Shown here: positions 34,488 through 42,303 of the stretch, in pieces
How the letters are laid out: every line of letters begins with the position of its first letter
Numbering within the stretch: the stretch's first letter is position 1
NCBI RefSeq assembly: GCF_038396765.1
Contig: NZ_CP150096.1
Span: forward strand, 1,657,001-1,721,000
Reading direction: 5' to 3'
From: Chitinophaga caseinilytica
Lineage (GTDB): Bacteria; Bacteroidota; Bacteroidia; Chitinophagales; Chitinophagaceae
Length of the DNA stretch: 64,000 nucleotides
Translations under genes and position numbers: made by a program
Notes under the pieces: model-generated
Databases searched by the model: none
What the model saw: only the letters and a program-made list of their open reading frames with translations
What the model was told of the DNA's origin: nothing

Positions 34488-35948
34488 ATGACATTCTCCC
34501 GCATAGGTAAAAATATCCGTTCCATCAGCCTCATTTCCGCTGCGGCCGCAACGTTGGCGATGGGCGGCTGTACCAAAGACTTTTTGGAGACCAACTCCGA
34601 CCCGAACCGCCTGGAAAGCATTACGCCGGGCACGTTGCTGAACCCCACCATCTACGGGGTCGCTTCCTTCAACATCAACCGCAGCCGCGCATTTACTTTC
34701 GAGCTGATGCAGGTTGCCGGCAACTATCCCAACGAAAACGTGGACGATCAGATCTTCCTGTACGACTTCCGCGAAGACGTGGGCAACAACACCTGGACCA
34801 CCAACTACAAATGGCTGGCCAACGCCCGTGAAATGCAACTGAACGCGGAGAAGCTGAACAACGGCAACTACCTCGCCATTTCGCTGACCCTGAAGGCGCT
34901 GATGTATTCCCAACTGACCGACTGCTTCGGCGATATTCCCATGAGCGACGCGCTCAGCGGCGAAGACGGAAAATTCTTCCCCACGTTCGACCGGCAGGAA
35001 GATGTGTACAAAACCATGCTGGCCGACCTCGAAAGGGCCGACACCATTTACGGGAAAGGATCTACCGCCACCTATGCGGCAGACCTGCTGTACGCCAATG
35101 ACTTCACCAAATGGAGGAAGTTCACCAACTCCCTGCGCCTGCGCCTCCTGCTGCGCTCCGCCGGCCGCATGCCAGCCAATTACACGAAAATGGCGGAAAT
35201 GATCAACGATCCCGCGAAGTACCCCATTTTCACCGCGAACGCCGATGCCGCCGTGCTCAACATCACCGGCACCGTTCCCAACATCTCGCCCTGGAGCCGC
35301 CCGCAAGACTATAGCACCGGTCGTTCCTGGAACGAATTCTTCATCAAGGGCCTGAACGACATCGCCGATCCGCGCCTGAAACTCTTCGCCAGCGTGGCCC
35401 GCGGGAAAGATAACGCCAACCTCGGGTTCAAAGGGCTGCCCATCAATTACATGGAATCTCCCGCCAGCGTAGACTTCACTCCGTCCGGCCTGTTGCAGCG
35501 CCTGGTAATTGCACCGATGATCGTACCGGTGATGAGCTTCGCGGAAGTGGAATTCATCAAGGCCGAACTGGCGCAGAAAGGGAAGATCGCCTCATCCGCC
35601 GAAACCCATTACCAGAGCGGGGTGAAAGCTGCCATCGAAATGTGGGGCGGCGTATTCCCCACCAATTATTTCGACGCGCCCGCCGCGAAATACGATGGCA
35701 CCCTCGAGCGCATCATGCTCCAGAAATATTACGCGCTCTTCTTCACGGATTACCAGCAGTGGTTCGAACATCGCCGTACCGGATTCCCCGTACTGCCGAA
35801 AACGAAGTTCATGTTCAACAACGGCGTCATGCCCGCCCGGATGTTCTATCCCACTACCGTGAAAATCTACAACACGGAGAATTACAAGAAAGCCGCAGAA
35901 CGTATCGGCGGCGATAAACTCGATGTAAAAGTTTGGTGGCAACAATAA
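34488..35948 (+). CDS. SusD-like outer-membrane lipoprotein (SusD-like_2 type)
   Basis: The 486-residue protein has a lipoprotein signal with lipobox TLAMGGC followed by TKDFLETNSDPNR, the usual opening of this SusD branch. Later marks are LKALMYSQLTDCFGDIPMSDALSGEDGKFFPTFDRQEDVYKTMLADLERAD, KWRKFTNSLRLRLLLRSAGR and the C-terminal IMLQKYYALFFTDYQQWFEHRRTGFPVL. It starts 21 bases after SusC and should form the extracellular lid of that transporter. The ligand is unknown; the next gene makes a phosphorylated compound possible. Confidence 0.95.
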   Translation: MTFSRIGKNIRSISLISAAAATLAMGGCTKDFLETNSDPNRLESITPGTLLNPTIYGVASFNINRSRAFTFELMQVAGNYPNENVDDQIFLYDFREDVGNNTWTTNYKWLANAREMQLNAEKLNNGNYLAISLTLKALMYSQLTDCFGDIPMSDALSGEDGKFFPTFDRQEDVYKTMLADLERADTIYGKGSTATYAADLLYANDFTKWRKFTNSLRLRLLLRSAGRMPANYTKMAEMINDPAKYPIFTANADAAVLNITGTVPNISPWSRPQDYSTGRSWNEFFIKGLNDIADPRLKLFASVARGKDNANLGFKGLPINYMESPASVDFTPSGLLQRLVIAPMIVPVMSFAEVEFIKAELAQKGKIASSAETHYQSGVKAAIEMWGGVFPTNYFDAPAAKYDGTLERIMLQKYYALFFTDYQQWFEHRRTGFPVLPKTKFMFNNGVMPARMFYPTTVKIYNTENYKKAAERIGGDKLDVKVWWQQ

Positions 35949-35959
35949 AATCAATCTAC

Positions 35960-37528
35960 ATGAAAAGGAAGTTTTTAACAGCATGCGCCGCGCTGACACT
36001 GATCAGCGCCCTGGCCAACGCCCAGGTGAAAGGCCGGGTTTTTGAAGATGTGAATGGAAATGGGAAGATCGACAGGAAAGAAAAAGGCATCGCCGGCGTG
36101 AACGTCAGCAACGGCATCGAAGTCGTGACCACCGACGCGCAGGGCGCTTACGAACTGCCGGAGCGCGCCAGCCAGGTGATCTTCGCCATTAAGCCCGCAG
36201 GCTACCAATTTGCGCTGGATTCCAATAACCTCGCGAAAAGCTACTATATCCACAAACCCGCCGGCTCGCCCGCGGATTTCAAATACAAAGGCTCCGCGCC
36301 CACCGGCGATCTGCCCGCCCAACTGAACTTCGCGCTGCGCCGCCAGGCGGAAAACGATAACTTCCGCGTACTGGTGTTCGGCGATCCGCAACCCTACACC
36401 CTCGAAGAAATCGAACATTTCAGCAATGGTGTCGTGTCGGAAGTGACGGGAGTGAAAAACGTGGCCTTCGGCCTGAGCCTCGGCGATCTCGTCGGCGATA
36501 ACCTCAGCCTTCACGGCCCGTACATCCAGGCGGTGAAGAAAGTGGGCCTGCCCTGGTACAACGTCATCGGTAACCACGATATGAACTACGACGCGAAGGA
36601 AGATCCCGAATCCGACGAAACGTTCGAAGCCAACTTCGGTCCCGCCAACTACGCCTTCAACTACGGCAATGCCCACTTCATCGTGCTCGACGATATCATC
36701 TATCCCGACCCGCGCGATGGAAAAGGCTACTGGGGCGGCCTTCGCGAAGACCAGCTGCAGTTCATCGAAAACGACCTGAAAACCGTTCCGAAAACCAAGC
36801 TGATCGTGCTTTCCTTCCATATTCCGCTGCTCAACGAGAACGATATCGCTTTCCGCACGGAAGACCGTAACCGCCTGTTCCAGCTGCTGAAAGATTACCC
36901 GAACACCCTGTCGCTTTCCGCGCATACGCACCTGCAACGCCAGAATTTTTACGGGAAGGAAGACGGATGGCTGCAGGAAAAACCGCATCACGAGTACAAC
37001 GCAGGCACCACTTCGGGCGACTGGTATTCCGGCGAACTGAACGAGCAGGGCGTGCCCGCCTCTACCATGCGCGACGGTACCCCGAAAGGTTACGCTTTCC
37101 TGAACATCAACGGGAATCAGTATTCTATCGATTATAAAGTGGCAGGAAAGGCAGACAATTATCAAATTCAATTGTCGATCCCGAAAGTGATCGAAAAAGA
37201 CAGAAACAGTTCGTCTGGTATATACGCCAACTTCTTCATGGGCGCGAAAGGCGACAAGGTGGAATATTCCATCGACGGCGGCGCCTGGAAGCCGATGGAG
37301 TACATGGAAGCCGCAGACCCCGCGTACCTGGACGTTCTCCATAAATTCGACCACACCGAAAAGCTGCTGGGCGGCAAACGGCCTTCGCACGCGGCCCAAA
37401 GCACGCACCTCTGGTGGGTGAAGGCGCCGTTCAAATTGCCGGCCGGCCGGCACGAAGTGAAGGTGCGCGCCACCGACCGTTACGGTAAAACCTACGAGCA
37501 GCAAGGTTTTTACACCATCCTCGACTAG
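35960..37528 (+). CDS. Secreted calcineurin-like metallophosphoesterase
   Basis: The 522-residue protein starts at ATG 35960, giving a Sec signal (MKRKFLTACAALTLISALANAQ). Residues about 23-115 form a MetallophosN-type beta domain (VFEDVNGNGKIDRKEKGIAGVNVSNG). The catalytic domain (about 140-360) has the metal ligands GDPQPY, SLGDLVGDN, GNHDMNYD, SFHIPLL and SAHTHLQ. A MetallophosC-type domain closes the protein. It would hydrolyse a phosphoester outside the cytoplasm. Third in the SusC-SusD operon, it suggests import of a phosphate-bearing nutrient; that link is inference. Confidence 0.94.
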   Translation: MKRKFLTACAALTLISALANAQVKGRVFEDVNGNGKIDRKEKGIAGVNVSNGIEVVTTDAQGAYELPERASQVIFAIKPAGYQFALDSNNLAKSYYIHKPAGSPADFKYKGSAPTGDLPAQLNFALRRQAENDNFRVLVFGDPQPYTLEEIEHFSNGVVSEVTGVKNVAFGLSLGDLVGDNLSLHGPYIQAVKKVGLPWYNVIGNHDMNYDAKEDPESDETFEANFGPANYAFNYGNAHFIVLDDIIYPDPRDGKGYWGGLREDQLQFIENDLKTVPKTKLIVLSFHIPLLNENDIAFRTEDRNRLFQLLKDYPNTLSLSAHTHLQRQNFYGKEDGWLQEKPHHEYNAGTTSGDWYSGELNEQGVPASTMRDGTPKGYAFLNINGNQYSIDYKVAGKADNYQIQLSIPKVIEKDRNSSSGIYANFFMGAKGDKVEYSIDGGAWKPMEYMEAADPAYLDVLHKFDHTEKLLGGKRPSHAAQSTHLWWVKAPFKLPAGRHEVKVRATDRYGKTYEQQGFYTILD

Positions 37529-37551
37529 ACTGGAAAACAATAGATCAAACG

Positions 37552-37583
37552 AAACCGTACGCATTTTTTGCGTGCGGTTTTTT
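37552..37583 (+). terminator. Terminator of the SusCD-phosphoesterase operon
   Basis: ACCGTACGCA pairs with TGCGTGCGGT (one wobble) around a T-rich loop, followed by TTTTTT. It lies 24 bases after the stop codon and also faces the convergent DNA-repair gene. Confidence 0.8.
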
Positions 37584-37586
37584 CGT

Positions 37587-38300
37587 TTATGCCATTTCCA
37601 TGTAATGTTTGCGTTCTGCGGGACTGAGTTTTTCGATGGCCTGGCGGAGCATGGTGCGCGGAAGCGTGGCGGCGTATTTGTCGAGAAAGGCGTAGAGCTG
37701 ATCGGGGTTTTGCTTCCCGGCTTCGCGGATCCAGCCGCCGGCTGCTTTCTGGACGATTTCTTCGGGATCTTCCCGGAGGATTTCGGCGATGAGAAAAGTG
37801 TCTTCGGTTTGACCTTTCCGGAGGAAATAAGCCGAGCTGACGATGGCGGTCCGCCGTTCCCAGGGGTTTTGGGAACGCGCCAGTGTGTACAGGATTTTGC
37901 GGGGTTTGTCGAACAGCCATGCGCCGACGACAAACTGGGCGGACCGGTCTACCAGGTCCCAATTGTTGATCCGGTCGTGGCGGCGGAGGTACAGTTCGAA
38001 GAGCGCCTTGCGCTGATCGGGCGGTGTTTTTTTGTCGCGCGCCTGAAAGTCCATGATACTGACGGCGCCTGCGCGGATTTCGTGGACCGGGCTTTCCAGG
38101 AGTTTTTCCACTTCTTCCAGCGGCATTTTCATATAAGCTTTCGCCAGTTTGAACACTTCGCCCATCCTGACGCCCATGAATTTATCGCCCTCGCCGTATT
38201 GTCCTTCCCCCGATTTGAAATATCGCTGGATTTTACGGAGTTCGTCGGGCGACTGCAAATCTTTCATGGCGGCGGTAAACGCGCGGGCGGTGAGCTGCAT
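37587..38300 (-). CDS. DNA alkylation repair protein (AlkD-like HEAT repeats)
   Basis: The 237-residue all-helical protein matches AlkD/AlkC-type glycosylases: RKIQRYFKSGEGQYGEGDKFMGVRMGEVFKLAKAY near 22-56, the HEAT helices SPVHEIRAGAVSIMDFQ, INNWDLVDRSAQFVVGAWLF and NPWERRTAIVSSAYFLRKGQTEDTFLIAE. The Trp and Asp of NNWDLVD correspond to the residues that hold damaged DNA in AlkD. It removes positively charged alkyl lesions. It stands alone on its strand. Confidence 0.93.
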   Translation of the reverse strand: MQLTARAFTAAMKDLQSPDELRKIQRYFKSGEGQYGEGDKFMGVRMGEVFKLAKAYMKMPLEEVEKLLESPVHEIRAGAVSIMDFQARDKKTPPDQRKALFELYLRRHDRINNWDLVDRSAQFVVGAWLFDKPRKILYTLARSQNPWERRTAIVSSAYFLRKGQTEDTFLIAEILREDPEEIVQKAAGGWIREAGKQNPDQLYAFLDKYAATLPRTMLRQAIEKLSPAERKHYMEMA

Positions 38301-38436
38301 GGGGAACGATTGTTTTTCCCAATTTCGGTTATTTATGGGTAAAAATATGGGTCATTCGGGACAGGTTATTGTCTAAAAAGCCCCCGGTGGATCGGTGTAT
38401 TTGTCGTAATTTTCAATGGATTAAACCACAGATGCC

Positions 38437-39282
38437 ATGTATACACAAGGTGCTATGATTTTTGCCGACCTCACGGTGGCCAACGCAACGGAGCTGCGTG
38501 ATTTTTACCAGGCGGTGATCGGCTGGGGATCGGATGGCGTGCCCATGAAAGATGGCGATACGGCTTACGAGGATTATATGATCAAAGACGCGAACGGGGA
38601 GCCCGTGGGCGGCGTTTGTCATGCCCGCGGAGGCAACACCGGGATTCCGCAGGTCTGGATGCTGTATATGCACGTCGACGATCCGGAGAAGAGCATCGAG
38701 GCCTGTGAGAAGGGCGGCGGCAGTGTGGTGAAAGTTGCGAAAACGAAGGAAGGGCGCGTCCATTACGCCATGCTCCGCGACCCGCTGGGCACGGCTTTCG
38801 GTATCGGTAATTTCGCCGGTTCGGGCGGCCCCGGGCCAGCGGCCAAAGCGGCGATGCAGATCGGGAAAACACCGAAGGAAGTGTTCGAAGCGATCGTAGA
38901 CCCTGTGATCATGTCCAACTATTTCATTTCCCAATCTTCCGGCAGGATGACGCCCGGTGCCTCCCTCACCTGGCGTTTCCCGGAGTTCGATATGGACGTT
39001 CCCGTGCGGGTGAAGGAAGTGGTGGAGCCATCGCTCGTATCTTTCGGATGGGACGTAAACGGCCATGAGTTGGTGTGCACCCTGCGCCTGGAGCCTTTCG
39101 CCGACGGCAAAGCGACCGTCGTGAAAATAGAGGAAGCGTCCGTTGAGGGGTACGATCCGGGGAAGGAATGGCTGATCGGCAATACCGAAGGGTGGGCCAA
39201 TTTCCTCGCCTGCATGAAAGCCTGGCTGGAATATGGGGTGCACCTGCGCAAGGGGGCTTTCGATTTCCGGTTCGTGAAATAA
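38437..39282 (+). CDS. Fusion of a glyoxalase/VOC domain and an AHSA1/SRPBCC domain
   Basis: The 281-residue protein has a VOC half (about 1-128): GAMIFADLTVANATELRDFYQAVIGW, EPVGGVCHARGGNTGIPQVWMLYMHVDD and LRDPLGTAFGIGNF. A Gly/Pro linker (SGGPGPAA) leads to an AHSA1/CalC half (about 138-275): APKE-like start TPKEVFEAIVDPVIMSNYFI, GASLTWRFPEFDMDVPVRVKEVVEP and WANFLACMKAWLEYG. Separately the domains bind small hydrophobic or metal-activated substrates. The fusion may couple binding and turnover of one compound, which is unknown. Confidence 0.9.
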   Translation: MYTQGAMIFADLTVANATELRDFYQAVIGWGSDGVPMKDGDTAYEDYMIKDANGEPVGGVCHARGGNTGIPQVWMLYMHVDDPEKSIEACEKGGGSVVKVAKTKEGRVHYAMLRDPLGTAFGIGNFAGSGGPGPAAKAAMQIGKTPKEVFEAIVDPVIMSNYFISQSSGRMTPGASLTWRFPEFDMDVPVRVKEVVEPSLVSFGWDVNGHELVCTLRLEPFADGKATVVKIEEASVEGYDPGKEWLIGNTEGWANFLACMKAWLEYGVHLRKGAFDFRFVK

Positions 39283-39318
39283 TCGAAAATCCCTACATTA
39301 GCCGTAACAGACCAAACC

Positions 39319-39813
39319 ATGAAAAGACTCCTCCTCATGATGGCCGCCATGATCGCCATGGGCACGGCACAGGCACAGCACAAAAGCCTCGACAGTATTT
39401 ACAATCCGGCCGCAGACGCCCGGGCCGATCTGAAAGCCGCGCTGCAAAAGGCTTCCGTCGAAAAGAAACACGTTTTGCTGCAAATCGGCGGCAACTGGTG
39501 TATCTGGTGCCGGCGGTTGTACAAGTTCGTGGAAGACCATCCCAAACTGACGGAAGAGCAGAATAAAAACTTCGTGGTATACCATCTCAACTACAGCAAG
39601 GAAAATAAAAACCTTGATATCCTCAAAGAGCTGGGCTATCCGCAACGCTTCGGATTCCCCGTGCTCGTGATCCTCGACGCCAAAGGCAACCGCCTCCACA
39701 CCCAGAACACCGGGCTGCTGGAATCCGCCGACTCGTACGACGAGAAGAAGATCCTCGAAATGATCCGCCAGTGGGGCCCCGCCGCCTTCGATCCCGTTCT
39801 TTACGCGAACTGA
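39319..39813 (+). CDS. Periplasmic thioredoxin-like protein
   Basis: The 164-residue protein has a signal peptide (about 1-20, ending GTAQAQ) and a thioredoxin fold of the DUF255/thioredoxin_7 kind. The active site is WCIWC in LLQIGGNWCIWCRRLYKFVEDH near 54-75, and a cis-proline follows in RFGFPVLVILDAKGN. It probably reduces or isomerises disulfides in the envelope. Its 3' end overlaps the convergent DoxX gene by 13 bases. Confidence 0.9.
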   Translation: MKRLLLMMAAMIAMGTAQAQHKSLDSIYNPAADARADLKAALQKASVEKKHVLLQIGGNWCIWCRRLYKFVEDHPKLTEEQNKNFVVYHLNYSKENKNLDILKELGYPQRFGFPVLVILDAKGNRLHTQNTGLLESADSYDEKKILEMIRQWGPAAFDPVLYAN

Positions 39814-40286
39814 CCGTGGGCCCGCGGCACCGCGCCCGGCCGGATCGCCGAGAAATACACCCAGCCGATAAATACCAGCTGAAGGGGTAGCCGGAACCAG
39901 AGATATTCCGGTCCTGCCCCGTCGAAACTCGCTTTTTGCAGATTTACGTGATGTAAAGCCGCGTAAATATTGGCCGGCGTGATGCAAACGAAGAACGCGA
40001 TCAGCCACCAGCCCGTTCGCCGGGCCATGGCAGGGATCAATAATCCGATGCCCGCCGCGATCTCCAGCACGCCGGTGAAGTAAACGATTCCCAGGCGGAA
40101 GGGTATTGCTTCCGGCAGCATCATCGCCATTCCTTTCGCGAAGCCGAAATGCGCGCCGCCCGTTACGAACAGCATAGCTGCCATCCCGATCCGCATCGCC
40201 TGCGCGAAGCGGTTCTCCCGGAATTTCAGTTTCAGGATAATGAGCGCGATGAGGGAAACGGCCAGCAGTGTTATTTCGGGTACCAT
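39801..40286 (-). CDS. DoxX-family membrane protein
   Basis: The 161-residue protein starts at ATG 40286 (MVPEITLLAVSL); the frame reaches only a TTG further up. Four to five hydrophobic helices carry the DoxX pattern: AMLFVTGGAHFGFAKGMAMMLPEAIPFRLGIVYFTGVLEIAAGIGLLIPAMAR and ITPANIYAALHHVN. DoxX-like proteins associate with thiol/quinone redox enzymes, but many have no known role. It converges on and overlaps the thioredoxin gene. Confidence 0.88.
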   Translation of the reverse strand: MVPEITLLAVSLIALIILKLKFRENRFAQAMRIGMAAMLFVTGGAHFGFAKGMAMMLPEAIPFRLGIVYFTGVLEIAAGIGLLIPAMARRTGWWLIAFFVCITPANIYAALHHVNLQKASFDGAGPEYLWFRLPLQLVFIGWVYFSAIRPGAVPRAHGQFA

Positions 40287-40339
40287 ATCTTTTTTATGCA
40301 AATTTCACCCCATCCGGCGGATAAGTCAATGAACCCGGG

Positions 40340-40918
40340 TTAAGAAATCCCCGCCACCCGTTTCCGGATCCGGCTGAGCGCCTGGGGCGTAATCCCGATC
40401 CACGAAGCGATGTATTTGAGGGGGATTTCGCGGACGAGCCGGGGCTGATCGGCCAGTAGCTTGCGGTAACGTTCCTCCGCCGATTCGCTGAGCAGCGAAA
40501 TTTCGCGGCGGAGCAGCGTGAGGTAAAGGTCTTCGCCGGCATGCCGCCCGATGATATTGCCTGCGGCGGTATTTTGATAGATATCCTGCAGATCGCTGTG
40601 CGAAACGCGGAGCAGCACGGTGTCTGTCAGGGCTTCCACGTTGTAGATGGACGGCTGGCGGGTGAGGAAAGAGTCGTAGGCGGAAACGAAATCGTTCGAA
40701 AAGGAAAAGCTGAAGGTAAGATCGTTCTCCTCGTCTTTCGGGATGTAGAACCGGACGAGCCCTTCCGCGATGAAGGAAAGGTGATTTTCTGTTTGTCCGG
40801 CGCGGAGGAGGAGGGATTTCTTCGGAAAGGATTCCCGCGTCAACCGCGACGAAAAGTAATGCCAGTCGTCGTCAGACAGTGGTGTGAACTTTTCGAAGTA
40901 TTGCCGGATTTGTTGCAT
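40340..40918 (-). CDS. Crp/Fnr-family transcriptional regulator
   Basis: The 192-residue protein has a cyclic-nucleotide-binding-like beta roll (about 10-120; FPKKSLLLRAGQTENHLSFIAEGLVRFYI, FVSAYDSFLTRQPSIYNVEALTDTVLLRVSH). A dimer helix and a C-terminal helix-turn-helix (about 150-190; REIPLKYIASWIGITPQALSRIRKRV) follow. The cAMP-contacting RPS loop is absent, as in most Bacteroidota members, so a different or no ligand is likely. It is divergent from the multihaem cytochrome gene. Confidence 0.93.
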   Translation of the reverse strand: MQQIRQYFEKFTPLSDDDWHYFSSRLTRESFPKKSLLLRAGQTENHLSFIAEGLVRFYIPKDEENDLTFSFSFSNDFVSAYDSFLTRQPSIYNVEALTDTVLLRVSHSDLQDIYQNTAAGNIIGRHAGEDLYLTLLRREISLLSESAEERYRKLLADQPRLVREIPLKYIASWIGITPQALSRIRKRVAGIS

Positions 40919-41035
40919 CGTGAAAATTTGAAACCAATCCCCAAGTTAAACAATTGCCCGCGCATCCTCAAAGATGGCTCATCTTCCCCGGGCTTTACGG
41001 CGAAAAACAATTATATTTATTCAGTTTCTGCCGTT

Positions 41036-42241
41036 ATGAAAAAACGACCTTATTTGCTTGTGGGAGCCGTAACCGTTCTCGTTGGTTTTTTGTCCAGATG
41101 TTCCGACCGGAAGGCCGACCCGGCCGATCCCCGCGGCAGCGCCTTCGCTGAAGCTGCTTCCTGCGCGCGATGTCACAAGTCGATTTATGATGCCTATGCC
41201 ACCACCGCCCACGCACATTCGTCGGCCGTTGCATCGGCGGGCACCGTGAAAGGCCGCTTCTCCGCACCGGATAATATTTTCCATTTCGCGGGCCGTGCGG
41301 ATGTGGTGATGGAGCAGCAGGGGGAGGAATTGTTCCAGGTGTTGAAATCGGACGGTAAAGAACAGGGCCGCTTTCCGTTCGATGTGGTGTTCGGTTCCGG
41401 CAGAAAGGCGCAGACCTTCCTGTACTGGAAGGGCGGGCAGTATTTCCAGTTGCCGGTTTCCTGGTTCGTGCCGGCGGATAATTGGGCCAACAGCCCGGGG
41501 TTTCCGGCAGATCATCCCAAGTTCGACCGCCTGATCCCCAGTACCTGCTTCGGTTGTCATAGCTCGATGGTGAAGGTGCGGGAAGAAACGAAAGGGATCA
41601 CGGTCACGGAGCAATTCGCCCGGCGGGAAATGATCGGCGGTATCGATTGTCAGCGATGCCACGGTCCGGCCGCGGAGCATGTGGCCTTTCATACCGAAAA
41701 TCCGGCGGAGAAAGCAGCGCGCTTCATCACCCGCATCGATACCCTGAACCGCGTGCAGCGCCTCGATATGTGCGCGCTTTGCCATTCCGGTCTCAAACCG
41801 ATGTACAAGCCCGCTTTCGCCTTCAAGCCCGGCGACGCATTGTCGGATTTCGTTATCCCTACTGTCCCCTTCCGCAAAAAGCCCGATCAGCTCGACGTGC
41901 ATGGCAACCAGCTGCAGTTGCTGGCCGCCAGCCAGTGTTTCCTGCAAAGCCAGACGATGAACTGTTCCACCTGCCATAACCCCCACGTCACGGAACGTAC
42001 CAGCATGCAGACGTTCTCGCAACGCTGTATGACCTGCCATCAACCCGGATCTCCCCAATTCTGCAAACATACCGGCAAACCGAAGGGAGTCCTGCAACAG
42101 AACTGTATCGATTGCCATATGCCCGCCCTGCCGTCTGGCGCCATCACACTGCTGACCAACGGGGAGCAAAGTCCCACACCGGATTCCGTGCGCACGCACC
42201 TCATCGATGTGTATGCGGATGTGGTGAAGAAGTTGCCCTGA
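41036..42241 (+). CDS. Seven-haem c-type cytochrome lipoprotein
   Basis: The 401-residue protein starts at ATG 41036 with a lipoprotein-like signal (VTVLVGFLSRCSD). Seven CxxCH motifs are visible: CARCHK, CFGCHS, CQRCHG, CALCHS, CSTCHN, CMTCHQ and CIDCHM. The arrangement recalls cytochrome c554/NrfB-like and perchlorate-associated multihaem proteins (with HAHSSAVASAGTVKGRF and CSTCHNPHVTERTSMQTFSQRCMTCH). It probably shuttles electrons in the periplasm or on the outer membrane. No partner reductase is adjacent. The ATG precedes a typical n-region, whereas the longer frame overlaps the divergent regulator. Confidence 0.92.
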   Translation: MKKRPYLLVGAVTVLVGFLSRCSDRKADPADPRGSAFAEAASCARCHKSIYDAYATTAHAHSSAVASAGTVKGRFSAPDNIFHFAGRADVVMEQQGEELFQVLKSDGKEQGRFPFDVVFGSGRKAQTFLYWKGGQYFQLPVSWFVPADNWANSPGFPADHPKFDRLIPSTCFGCHSSMVKVREETKGITVTEQFARREMIGGIDCQRCHGPAAEHVAFHTENPAEKAARFITRIDTLNRVQRLDMCALCHSGLKPMYKPAFAFKPGDALSDFVIPTVPFRKKPDQLDVHGNQLQLLAASQCFLQSQTMNCSTCHNPHVTERTSMQTFSQRCMTCHQPGSPQFCKHTGKPKGVLQQNCIDCHMPALPSGAITLLTNGEQSPTPDSVRTHLIDVYADVVKKLP

Positions 42242-42303
42242 GTATGGATCGCCTGTTATTGGTCACTATAATTTTAACTATCTGCTTGTATACATTTATC
42301 TGT

